From NCBI GenBank assembly GCA_036500765.1, contig DASYBM010000004.1, forward strand, positions 744,001 through 808,000: a stretch of DNA of 64,000 bases. Reading direction: 5' to 3'. The position numbers and the translations under genes are program-made. Source of the DNA: Candidatus Sulfotelmatobacter sp. GTDB lineage: Bacteria; Acidobacteriota; Terriglobia; Terriglobales; Acidobacteriaceae. A model generated the notes under the pieces. It was not told where the DNA came from. It saw nothing but the letters and a program-made list of their open reading frames with translations, and ran no database searches. This document shows, piece after piece, positions 52,524 through 60,682 of this stretch. Position 1 is the first letter of the stretch. Every line of letters starts with the position of its first letter.

Positions 52524-52982
52524 ATGCAGTCACCGCGCCCTTCGCGAGCATGGCTTGTAGCGATCCTGCTCGCCGCCCTATCTCTGGCAACAGTTGCCGC
52601 TAGCACCAGGAGCGGACGTGAATTTTCCGGATACTTCGATGTAAGCGGAGTGCAGGAACAGGGAGATCTCGTTCAAGTCACGCTTCATGTGAAGCTATTC
52701 AACCACAGCGATGCCGACGCCAAGAGTGTAATCGTCACTTTGGTGGACTCGTCTCCGGCGATGACGTTGCGGGGAAATTTCCGGCCGGTAAAAGTATGGA
52801 AGAGCCAGCAGTTCATCGATTTGACTCAGGAATTTTCCGTGAGCAAGCGCGAATTTAACGAATGGATGGCGCCTCCGGCCCAGCCGAATCTGCTCATCCT
52901 GTTCCAGGACAGCACCGGAAAGAGTTGGCAGAAGAGCGCGCAAGTCAGCCGCCGCCCGTTGGTACAAAAGTCGGGTCAATAA
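52524..52982 (+). CDS. Small exported protein, unknown
   Basis: This 152-residue protein has AAGGAGG before ATG 52524. A signal peptide (AWLVAILLAALSLATVAAS) leads to a beta-sandwich-like body (GDLVQVTLHVKLFNHSDADA, KSVIVTLVDSSPAMTLRG). The pattern recalls Ig-like accessory domains; no family is recognised. It precedes the long NHL protein on the same strand by 95 bp and may be expressed with it. Confidence 0.7.
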   Translation: MQSPRPSRAWLVAILLAALSLATVAASTRSGREFSGYFDVSGVQEQGDLVQVTLHVKLFNHSDADAKSVIVTLVDSSPAMTLRGNFRPVKVWKSQQFIDLTQEFSVSKREFNEWMAPPAQPNLLILFQDSTGKSWQKSAQVSRRPLVQKSGQ

Positions 52983-53077
52983 GCAGAACCGATTTCTCAT
53001 GGGCTGATTTTGCCGAAACTGATGTTGCCGGACCGATCTTGACGAAGCATCAACAACGATTTCTTAGGAGAAAATTC

Positions 53078-56000
53078 ATGCGTCGCTTCCTCTCGTTTGC
53101 TTTCCTGGCCGCCCTACTGGTGAGTATTCCCGGGCAGGCGCAAGATATCATCACGACTTCCATCGGCGGTGGGCCTAACGGCATTCCTGCCCTCGATGCC
53201 AATCTTTACAACCCATATGGCGTTGCCGTGGATAGCAGCGGCAACTATTACATCGCGAGTTTCAATCAGAATCGTGTCTTCAAAGTGACGGCCAGCACTG
53301 GAGTCATCAGTGTTGTGGCGGGCAGCGGAGCCCAGGGCTACGCGGGCGACGGAGTCGTAGGCGGCGCCGGAAATGCAAGCCTGGATCGCCCCTTCGCGGT
53401 TGCTGTCGACAGTTCCAACAACGTCTACATCGCTGACCAATACAATTGCGTCATCCGCAAAGTAACCACGGCGAATACGATCACGACTATTGCTGGGCAG
53501 GCCGGCCTTTGCGGTTACTCGGGCGACGGCGGCAAGGGAACGTCGGCGGAACTCTATTATCCGCAAGGCGTGGGAGTGGACAGCTCCGGCGATCTGTACA
53601 TCGGCGACTACAACAATTGCGTCGTGCGCAAAGTGGTTCTTTCGACCAATACGATTACCACTTACGCCGGCAACCACACCTGCGGCTACACCGGGGACGG
53701 CGGATCGGCCACCAGTGCGGAACTGTACACAGTGTCAGGAGTCGCGGCAGACAGTTCCGGGAACCTGTTCATTGCCGACACTGCCAATTGCGTGATTCGT
53801 GAGGTCACGAAGTCCACTGGAAAGATCAGCACCGTCGCCGGCAACCATACCTGCGGATTTTCCGGAGATGGAGGCTTAGCCACCAGCGCAGAAATGAACC
53901 AGGCCTACGGAGTTACAGTGAACGGCACGACGGTGACTTTCTCCGACTACTATAACCAGCGAATCCGCCAGTTCACGATTGGAGGCAACATCAACACGGT
54001 GGCCGGGAATGGCACGGCTTGCAGCGGGACCTGCGGTGAAGGTGGTTCCGCGATCAGCGCCGAACTCTATTACCCAATAGGCGTGGCCACCACCACAGCA
54101 GGCCTTATCTACATCGGGGATAATGACAATTACGCGGTCGACAGCTTCACCGTCGGCGGAAACTTGAATCGGGTTGCTGGCAACCACAGTGCCACCACCG
54201 AGACCCTGATTACGGGCGCTCCTGCGGATGGCGTGGTTCTGAACTATCCCTATGGCTTGGCGAATGACTCCACGAACAATGTCTATGTCAATGACAGCCA
54301 TAACTTCATGGTGCGCGAGGACGTGCATTCCACTGGATTGGTCAACTTCTTCGCTGGAGACGGGGCCCCGGGCTATGCGGGGGATGGCGGAGCAGCCACC
54401 AGCGCAGAACTCAGTTACAACTACGGCGTTGCTAAGGACAGCAGTGGCAACGTCTATATTGCCGACACCAACAACTGCCTGGTTCGCAAGGTGAATACGG
54501 CGGGAACGATCAGCACTTTTGCCGGCCTGGTGATCAGCAACAGCCCGCGTTGCGGCTACACCGGCGATGGTGGCGCGGCCACCAGCGCGGAACTGTACTA
54601 TCCGTACGGAGTCGCTACGGATAGCAAAAACAACGTTTACATCACCGATTTCCAGGAACACGTCGTACGGAAAGTATCTACGACCGGAACCATCACCACA
54701 ATTGCCGGCATTGGCGGGATCAACGGCTACTCCGGTGATGGCGGTCCGGCGACGAACGCGTTGCTTTACGGCCCAACGGCTGTAGCCGTCGATCCAGCCG
54801 GTAACGTGTTCATTGCCGACTACTATAACTGCCGGGTACGCGAGATCACAGTGGCGACCGGCGTCATCAATACCGTCGCGGGAACGGGCTACTGCGGTTT
54901 CACCGGCGACGGACTGGCGATTGCCAATGGCGTGGGTTATCCCCAAGGCGTGGCCGTCGACGCCAATGACAACCTGTTCATCGGCGACTACAACCAACGT
55001 GTTCGCTGGGTCAGCCCCAACGGGATTATGACCACGATCGCTGGTACCGGCGCGGGGGGTTACAACGGAGACGGCGGCTCGGCCACTGCCGCCGAGTTGT
55101 ACGAACCGACCGGAGTTGCGCTAGATTCCGCGGGCGACATTCTGGTCTCGGACTATAACAACCTTCGGGTGCGCAGCATTACGGCCTTCCCGGCTGTGGG
55201 TACGAGCACCGGCAGCTTGTCGTTTGGTTTGACTGCGGTAGGGCAAACCAGTTCGCCGGAAACCGTGATCGTGAGCGCTCTGGGGCCGGTGACCATCAGC
55301 AACGTTTCAACCGGCGCCAACTTCAGCGAGGCGGACGATTGCCCGTCGAGCATGGCAAATGGCACGATTTGCACAATGTACGTGTACTTCGTACCGACAG
55401 CCTCCGGAAGTCTGAACGGGGCCGTCACGGTCAACTCCAACGGCTTCTTCAACCAGACGAATACGGTGAACCTGACGGGGCTGGGCAGTTCGATATCGCT
55501 GACGGGCGCTCCGCTGGCCTTTGGCAACCAACTGGTCAAAACCACGAGCGCGGCCAAGTCCGTAACGGTTAAGAACACGGGCACAGCCACCATCACGATG
55601 GGAGCTATCACGTTGACCGATACAACGGATTACACCATCTCGGCGAACACCTGCCCGGCATCGGGAAAAACGCTGGCGGGCGGCGCTAGTTGCAGCATCA
55701 GCGTAACCTTCGGGCCGAAGTCGACGGGCGCGAAGCGAGGTTCGGTGGTCATCAATGACAGCGATCCTTCGACGCCGCAACTCATCGGATTGAGTGGCAC
55801 GGGAACCAGCAATGTGTCGCTCAGCGTGACCTCGGTCACTTTCGCCACCACGGCCGTGGGTGTGACGAGCGCGCCTACCAAAATCACGCTTACCAACAAC
55901 ACCGGAGCGTCCATCACGCTGAGCAACCCTGCTATTACCGTGACCGGACCATTCGTCAACGCCACCAGCACCACCTGCACCAACAGTCTGGTGATCGCGG

Positions 56001-56464
56001 CAAGCGGAACGTGCGTGATCAACGCTGAGTTCAAGCCTACAGTGGTTGGTTTCGCTCAGGGCACGCTCAACGTGAACGACAGCGACGTCACCAGCCCGCA
56101 ATCGGTTGCCCTACAGGGATACGGGACCGGCATTAAGTTCACGCCGACCTCGATCAACTTCGGAACGGTCACGCGTGGAACCCAGGTTTCGTCAACTCTA
56201 ACCATCACCAACGTGGGGACCACCAACGTGTTCTTCACCGGCGCTGAAATCTCCGGCACGCAAAGCGCGGACTTCAGCGATAACTATGGCGACAGCGCAC
56301 CGTGTGGCAACAACTCCGGCAACCCGCTTAAACCGGGCGGCACGTGCAACATCACGGTGTATTTCGATCCCAGCATTGTCGGCACTGAGAACGCTAGCTA
56401 TAAGGTGTTCGACAACAGCATTGGCAGTCCGCAAAGCATGACGCTGACTGGCAAAGGACAGTAA
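53078..56464 (+). CDS. Large exported NHL-repeat protein with Hydin/ASPM-like Ig repeats
   Basis: This 1128-residue protein starts at ATG 53078 behind AGGAG. A signal peptide (LSFAFLAALLVSIPGQAQ) precedes about a dozen NHL repeats, each with a YPxGVAVDSSGNLYIADxxN core followed by a VAGNHTCGYTGDGG-like turn. They would build one or two beta-propellers. From about residue 700 on, four ASPM-SPD-2-Hydin-like Ig domains follow (for example LSFGLTAVGQTSSPETVIVS and INFGTVTRGTQVSSTLTITN). It is a surface or secreted protein for binding; the ligand is unknown. The gene ends at a strong terminator. Confidence 0.87.
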   Translation: MRRFLSFAFLAALLVSIPGQAQDIITTSIGGGPNGIPALDANLYNPYGVAVDSSGNYYIASFNQNRVFKVTASTGVISVVAGSGAQGYAGDGVVGGAGNASLDRPFAVAVDSSNNVYIADQYNCVIRKVTTANTITTIAGQAGLCGYSGDGGKGTSAELYYPQGVGVDSSGDLYIGDYNNCVVRKVVLSTNTITTYAGNHTCGYTGDGGSATSAELYTVSGVAADSSGNLFIADTANCVIREVTKSTGKISTVAGNHTCGFSGDGGLATSAEMNQAYGVTVNGTTVTFSDYYNQRIRQFTIGGNINTVAGNGTACSGTCGEGGSAISAELYYPIGVATTTAGLIYIGDNDNYAVDSFTVGGNLNRVAGNHSATTETLITGAPADGVVLNYPYGLANDSTNNVYVNDSHNFMVREDVHSTGLVNFFAGDGAPGYAGDGGAATSAELSYNYGVAKDSSGNVYIADTNNCLVRKVNTAGTISTFAGLVISNSPRCGYTGDGGAATSAELYYPYGVATDSKNNVYITDFQEHVVRKVSTTGTITTIAGIGGINGYSGDGGPATNALLYGPTAVAVDPAGNVFIADYYNCRVREITVATGVINTVAGTGYCGFTGDGLAIANGVGYPQGVAVDANDNLFIGDYNQRVRWVSPNGIMTTIAGTGAGGYNGDGGSATAAELYEPTGVALDSAGDILVSDYNNLRVRSITAFPAVGTSTGSLSFGLTAVGQTSSPETVIVSALGPVTISNVSTGANFSEADDCPSSMANGTICTMYVYFVPTASGSLNGAVTVNSNGFFNQTNTVNLTGLGSSISLTGAPLAFGNQLVKTTSAAKSVTVKNTGTATITMGAITLTDTTDYTISANTCPASGKTLAGGASCSISVTFGPKSTGAKRGSVVINDSDPSTPQLIGLSGTGTSNVSLSVTSVTFATTAVGVTSAPTKITLTNNTGASITLSNPAITVTGPFVNATSTTCTNSLVIAASGTCVINAEFKPTVVGFAQGTLNVNDSDVTSPQSVALQGYGTGIKFTPTSINFGTVTRGTQVSSTLTITNVGTTNVFFTGAEISGTQSADFSDNYGDSAPCGNNSGNPLKPGGTCNITVYFDPSIVGTENASYKVFDNSIGSPQSMTLTGKGQ

Positions 56465-56480
56465 TCGGAATGTTTCACTC

Positions 56481-56512
56481 AGCCGCCGGGGTAAAACCCG
56501 GCGGCTTTTCTT
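56481..56512 (+). terminator. Rho-independent terminator of the NHL gene
   Basis: AGCCGCCGGG, GTAAAA, CCCGGCGGCT, then TTTTCTT: a perfect 10-bp GC-rich stem with a T run, 17 bp after the stop codon at 56464. Confidence 0.92.
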
Positions 56513-56592
56513 GTTGCCAGGAATTTGGTCTAGAACGGTATCTGAGACAGCGTAACTGCCAGCAGATAAACTGAAGAAGGGGCGGAAGGATA

Positions 56593-56669
56593 TGGTGGCC
56601 CCGGGCAGGGTCGAACTGCCGACCTTCGGTTTAGGAAACCGCTGCTCTATCCATCTGAGCTACGGGGCC
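56593..56669 (-). tRNA. tRNA-Arg (anticodon CCU)
   Basis: The reverse strand folds as a complete tRNA with an encoded CCA end. The acceptor stem is GGCCCCG/CGGGGCC, the D arm GCTC/GAGC, and the T arm GGCAG TTCGACC CTGCC. The anticodon loop is TTCCTAA, so the anticodon is CCT (CCU in RNA) and it reads AGG. The first anticodon-stem pair is a G-A mismatch. It is a lone tRNA in the gap after the terminator. Confidence 0.95.
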
Positions 56670-56825
56670 CATTCCTAACCAGTTTACAACAGCCTGGCAT
56701 CAATCTTTTTGTCCCTTCACCGATTGAAGAATGAACGCTGTCGGTGATTGAACAAGTAGGTTCGCAGAATATTCGTGAGCACCTCCCGATAAGGCGCTGT
56801 GGGATAAGATTGCATCAGGAACACG

Positions 56826-57287
56826 ATGCCCGACGAATTGAAACCATCGGTAGAAAATCAAGTACCAGAAGATCGACTGGCAAACCTGCAACGCGACTTG
56901 GACCGGCTCACCGCCGGGGTGAGCCTGTTAGGAATAAAGCCTTGCCATTCGTGCGGGAAGTTCTTTCGCAGCGCTAACCCCGCAACTCTGTTCGAGAGCC
57001 GTGGCAACACGATCTGTTATGACTGCCTTCCGGAGTGGTGGGAGAACTACTGTGGCCGGCTTAACGCCACCGACAGGGAAATCGCCGAGCACACGCTCAA
57101 GATCTGGCTGGTAACCCATCATGGCGCCGAAGTGATTAATCGCCCCGAGAAACTCAGGAAAGATCCGCCGCCTCGGCTGCAAATCGCGGTCTCGTGTTTT
57201 GAGTGTCACGCCAGCGGACACTTGGGCGAAGATCGCTGTCATTTTTGCGACGGGCGCGGATCGATGTGGGTTGTCGTGATCGAATAG
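56826..57287 (+). CDS. Double zinc-ribbon protein, unknown
   Basis: This 153-residue protein carries two sets of cysteine pairs. CHSCGKFF (residues 40-47) pairs with CYDCLPEWW. CFECHASGHL pairs with CHFCDGRGSMWVV. The second set resembles a DnaJ-type CxxCxGxG ribbon. The N-terminus has a short helix (DRLANLQRDLDRLTAGVSLL). There is no catalytic motif. It could be an RNA- or protein-binding adaptor. It lies between the tRNA and kdpE (convergent). Confidence 0.65.
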   Translation: MPDELKPSVENQVPEDRLANLQRDLDRLTAGVSLLGIKPCHSCGKFFRSANPATLFESRGNTICYDCLPEWWENYCGRLNATDREIAEHTLKIWLVTHHGAEVINRPEKLRKDPPPRLQIAVSCFECHASGHLGEDRCHFCDGRGSMWVVVIE

Positions 57288-57317
57288 GCTGGGCAGCGTT
57301 GCGGAAGGGCGCCGCAG

Positions 57318-58025
57318 TCACTCTCCTGGCTCGAAGCGATAACCTACCCAGGGCTCCGTAACGATATAGCGCGGCGAGGATGCGTCGGGTTCCAACTTCT
57401 TGCGCAACTGGCCTACGAACACGCGCAGATATTCCACCTGCTCGGTACTCTGCCCACCCCAAATAGCTCCAAGCAAAGTACGGTGGTTCACGACCTTGCC
57501 CGGACGGCGCGCCAGAAAAATCAGGAGATCGAACTCTTTCGGAGTGAGGCGCACTTCGCTGCCCCGAACCAGGACCTTGTGAGCTCCCGGATCGATCCGG
57601 AAATCGCCAATCTCGATAACCCCGTCATCCGGTTCGCTTTCTGTAGGAACGCGACGCAGATTCGCGCGAACGCGCGCCAGCAGTTCGTTCATTCCAAACG
57701 GCTTGGTAACATAATCGTCAGCGCCGGCGTCGAGCGCTTCGACCTTCTGTTGCTCCTTGTCGCGAACCGATAACACGACAATCGGGACCTGCGAAACCGC
57801 GCGAACCGTCCGGCAAAGCTGCACACCGTCGATGGCAGGCATCGACAGATCGGTGATAATCAGGCTGGGCGGCCAGTCCTTCATGATTTCCAGCGCCATT
57901 TCGCCGCTGTTGGCGATGCGGATGTCGTATCCCTGAGCCGAAAGACTGGTGCGCAGAACGCGGGTGATCTGCGCTTCGTCATCGACCACCAGAATGTGTG
58001 GGCGTTCGTTCGTCAATGAACTCAT
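57318..58025 (-). CDS. kdpE: KdpE-type response regulator
   Basis: This 235-residue OmpR/PhoB-type regulator has a receiver domain (HILVVDDEAQITRVLR, the phospho-acceptor in SLIITDLSMPAIDGVQL, and DDYVTKPFGMNELLAR). A winged-helix DNA-binding domain follows (VRLTPKEFDLLIFLARRPGK, ending YIVTEPWVGYRFEP). Its start at 58025 overlaps the stop of the KdpD sensor gene (TGATG), so the two are translationally coupled. In other bacteria KdpE activates the high-affinity K+ ATPase kdpABC, which is not in this window. Confidence 0.9.
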   Translation of the reverse strand: MSSLTNERPHILVVDDEAQITRVLRTSLSAQGYDIRIANSGEMALEIMKDWPPSLIITDLSMPAIDGVQLCRTVRAVSQVPIVVLSVRDKEQQKVEALDAGADDYVTKPFGMNELLARVRANLRRVPTESEPDDGVIEIGDFRIDPGAHKVLVRGSEVRLTPKEFDLLIFLARRPGKVVNHRTLLGAIWGGQSTEQVEYLRVFVGQLRKKLEPDASSPRYIVTEPWVGYRFEPGE

Positions 58026-59182
58026 CAGCGCGCCTCCTGGGTGACAATATGGACGTCGACCGAAGGCGCATCCCGCAGGAAGCGCTGAATAGCTGATAGA
58101 TATAAATATCGCTGCCAACCCGTACGGGCCGAGCGGCCGAAGATCACCTGCGTAATGTGGTTCTCGCGCACCAGTTGCGCGACTCCGTTGGCGATACTTC
58201 GACCCGCGCCGCGGACCACTTTCGCGCCGAGATTCTCGGCAAACCGGATATTCTCCGCCAGCGTCTTCTGATCTTCGGGCCGCGCATCGCGGCCGACGTC
58301 GATATAAAAAACATAGAACTCGCCATCCATGGCTCGCGCCATGCGCGATCCGCGGGCGATTAGGTATTGAGCGGCTGGATTAGAACTGACGCAAACCCCA
58401 ATGCGCTCGCGCACGGTGTGCGCCGGTTGCGTCCCATCCTTGTCCAGGAAGGCATCGAGGCTGCGGTCCACTACGCCCGTCACCTGGCGCAGAGCAAGTT
58501 CCCTCAGTGCGATCAGGTTTCCGGGCCGGAAAAAATGCGACAACGCGCGCTGGGCGCGGTCAACGGGATAGATATCGCCGCGCTCCATTCGCTTCTGAAG
58601 CGCTTGCGGTGTCAAGTCGGCCAGAACGATTTCATCCACCCGCTGCATCACCCAATCCGGAACTGTTTCCCGCACTTGGACTCCTGTGATCTGCTGTACG
58701 GTCGGTCCAATACTCTCGACATGCTGCACGTTCATGGTAGAGAGCACGTCGATCTTGGCTTCCAACAGCTCCATCACGTCTTCGTAGCGCTTCGCATGCT
58801 TGCTGCCTTCAATGTTGGTGTGCGCCAACTCGTCGACCACCACCACGGAAGGGTTGCGCGCGAGGATCGCGTCAACGTCCATTTCGTCAAAGGTCGTGCC
58901 CTTGTATCCTAGTTTACGAGGGGGGATGCGATCGAGTTTCCCGGCTAATTCAGCAGTTGCTTTGCGGCCATGGCTCTCGACCACGCCGACAGCCACGTCT
59001 TCGCCGCGACTGGCGCGCCGGATGGCCTCGCTCAACATCGCGTAAGTCTTGCCCACGCCCGGCGCGTAACCGAGAAACAGCTTGAAGATTCCGCGCGGCT
59101 TTTCCGTCGAAACTTCATCGAGCCACTCCTCGGGCGTTTTGGTCATCGCAGCCATTGTCTTGCGCGGCGCTGAAATTGTCAT
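58025..59182 (-). CDS. KdpD N-terminal sensor module (KdpD plus Usp domains), no kinase
   Basis: This 385-residue protein is only the front part of KdpD. The KdpD domain has the Walker A GYAPGVGKTYAML (residues 38-50) and Walker B SVVVVDELAHTNIEGSKH. The universal-stress-protein domain follows (IGVCVSSNPAAQYLIARGS, ending ITQVIFGRSARTGW). It ends there, without membrane segments, HisKA or ATPase. In E. coli these parts are one chain with the kinase. Here the kinase is a separate divergent gene (59225). It is the first gene of the kdpE operon. Confidence 0.9.
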   Translation of the reverse strand: MTISAPRKTMAAMTKTPEEWLDEVSTEKPRGIFKLFLGYAPGVGKTYAMLSEAIRRASRGEDVAVGVVESHGRKATAELAGKLDRIPPRKLGYKGTTFDEMDVDAILARNPSVVVVDELAHTNIEGSKHAKRYEDVMELLEAKIDVLSTMNVQHVESIGPTVQQITGVQVRETVPDWVMQRVDEIVLADLTPQALQKRMERGDIYPVDRAQRALSHFFRPGNLIALRELALRQVTGVVDRSLDAFLDKDGTQPAHTVRERIGVCVSSNPAAQYLIARGSRMARAMDGEFYVFYIDVGRDARPEDQKTLAENIRFAENLGAKVVRGAGRSIANGVAQLVRENHITQVIFGRSARTGWQRYLYLSAIQRFLRDAPSVDVHIVTQEAR

Positions 59183-59224
59183 CTGCGGCGCGATCGCGCG
59201 TTGCTATTGCAGATCCATCGTACA

Positions 59225-60676
59225 ATGCGGGAGGTGAAAACCGCTGCTAAGACGCAAGCTGTGCGTTACGTGTGCGTGGCGGCGGCGATTGGCGTGATTA
59301 CCGCGGTCGATTTCCGGCTGCACGTCAATCACACGACCGTCGCACTGATGTTCCTGGTGACGGTTCTGCTCACCTCAGCTTACTGGGGCTTGCGCTACGC
59401 AGTGGTGATGGCGGTAGGCGCGGCATCCGCTTTCAATTTTTTCTTTCTGCCTCCGGTTGGAACGTTTAGCATTGCCGACCCACAGAATTGGGTAGCCCTA
59501 TTCGCCTTCCTCGTGACCGCTCTCGTGGCGAGCAATCTGGCGGAGCGCGCCCGTCGCGAGGCCGAGGGAGCCAAGCGGCGGCGCCGCGAAGTCGAGCGCC
59601 TGTTTGGTCTCAGCCAGCGCTTGCTGGCTTCGGACAATGTCCTCGAACTCCTGAATGCCTTACCTCAGTACGTGCAGGAAACATTTTCAGTGGGCAGCGC
59701 GGTGGTGATGGCGGCGGACCAGCCGACCGTGTATCGTTCTTCGCTCGATGCCAAATTCGAAGAGAGCGTACTGCGGTCAACGCTGTTGCGCGGGGAGCCG
59801 ATCACGCAGGGTGGCATTTCGTATGTTCCTCTGCGCCTGGGAATGCGCACGGTGGGGGCCCTGGGGGTCGGGGGTGCGGAACTTTCGGGAGCAACGCTCG
59901 ACGCCCTGGGAAGTCTTGCAGGGCTCGCGATTGAACGCGCCCGCGCTCTTGAAGCCTTGAGCAAGAACCGCGCCGAGCAGGAACATGAGCGGCTGCGAAG
60001 CGCGTTGCTCGATTCCGTGACGCACGAGTTCCGCACTCCGCTGACGTCGATCAAGGCCAGCGTCACGACTTTATTGTCGGGCGCGACTCTCGACGAACCC
60101 GGTCGACGCGAACTACTGACTGTCATCGACGAGGAGACCGACCGCTTAAACCGCCTGGTGGGCGAGGCCGCTGAGATGGCGCAACTTGACTCGGGCATGT
60201 TCAAACTTGACTTGCAGCCGCATTCGATCAAGGACGCGCTAACGCCCGCATTGGAGGACGCTAGGGCATCGCTTGAAAATCATCCAATAGAAATCGTAAT
60301 GGCGCCGGACCTACCCACGGTTCGCATGGATGTGCAGCGTATCCGCGAAGTCCTGAAGCATTTGCTGGAGAATGCGGGGAAGTATTCCGATCCCGGAGTA
60401 GCGATCAACATCACCAGCGAAGTAAAGGATGACAAACTGGTGATCAGCGTGGCTGACCGTGGACCTGGTATCGACTCCTTCGAGCAGTCGCTGATTTTTG
60501 AGAAATTTTATCGCGGACAGCACCAGCGCTACACCGCTCCGGGGACAGGCATGGGACTGGCGATCGCAAAGGTGATCGTAGAAGCCCACGGCGGCACGAT
60601 CGGCCTGGTCAGCCAGTTGGGGCATGGATCGGTTTTCTCTTTTACGCTTCCGATTGAGAAGAGCGTGAGGTTTTAG
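59225..60676 (+). CDS. KdpD C-terminal histidine kinase module (DUF4118, GAF, HisKA, HATPase)
   Basis: This protein of about 483 residues has four membrane helices of the DUF4118 type (VRYVCVAAAIGVITAV, FLVTVLLTSAYWGLRYAVVM and others). A GAF-like domain follows, then HisKA with SVTHEFRTPLTSIKAS (phospho-acceptor His 267) and a HATPase with HLLENAGKY, GPGIDSFEQ and GTGMGLAIAKVI. It matches the back half of KdpD. TACAAT at 59221-59226 looks like a -10 box. If so, the mRNA would begin near GTG 59234, a leaderless start three codons downstream of ATG 59225. Confidence 0.88.
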   Translation: MREVKTAAKTQAVRYVCVAAAIGVITAVDFRLHVNHTTVALMFLVTVLLTSAYWGLRYAVVMAVGAASAFNFFFLPPVGTFSIADPQNWVALFAFLVTALVASNLAERARREAEGAKRRRREVERLFGLSQRLLASDNVLELLNALPQYVQETFSVGSAVVMAADQPTVYRSSLDAKFEESVLRSTLLRGEPITQGGISYVPLRLGMRTVGALGVGGAELSGATLDALGSLAGLAIERARALEALSKNRAEQEHERLRSALLDSVTHEFRTPLTSIKASVTTLLSGATLDEPGRRELLTVIDEETDRLNRLVGEAAEMAQLDSGMFKLDLQPHSIKDALTPALEDARASLENHPIEIVMAPDLPTVRMDVQRIREVLKHLLENAGKYSDPGVAINITSEVKDDKLVISVADRGPGIDSFEQSLIFEKFYRGQHQRYTAPGTGMGLAIAKVIVEAHGGTIGLVSQLGHGSVFSFTLPIEKSVRF

Positions 60677-60682
60677 CGCCGG

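Noticed and set aside
53876-54997. A 373-codon reverse frame inside the NHL gene
   Set aside because: It is repetitive because the forward gene is repetitive. There is no signal, motif or ribosome-binding site.
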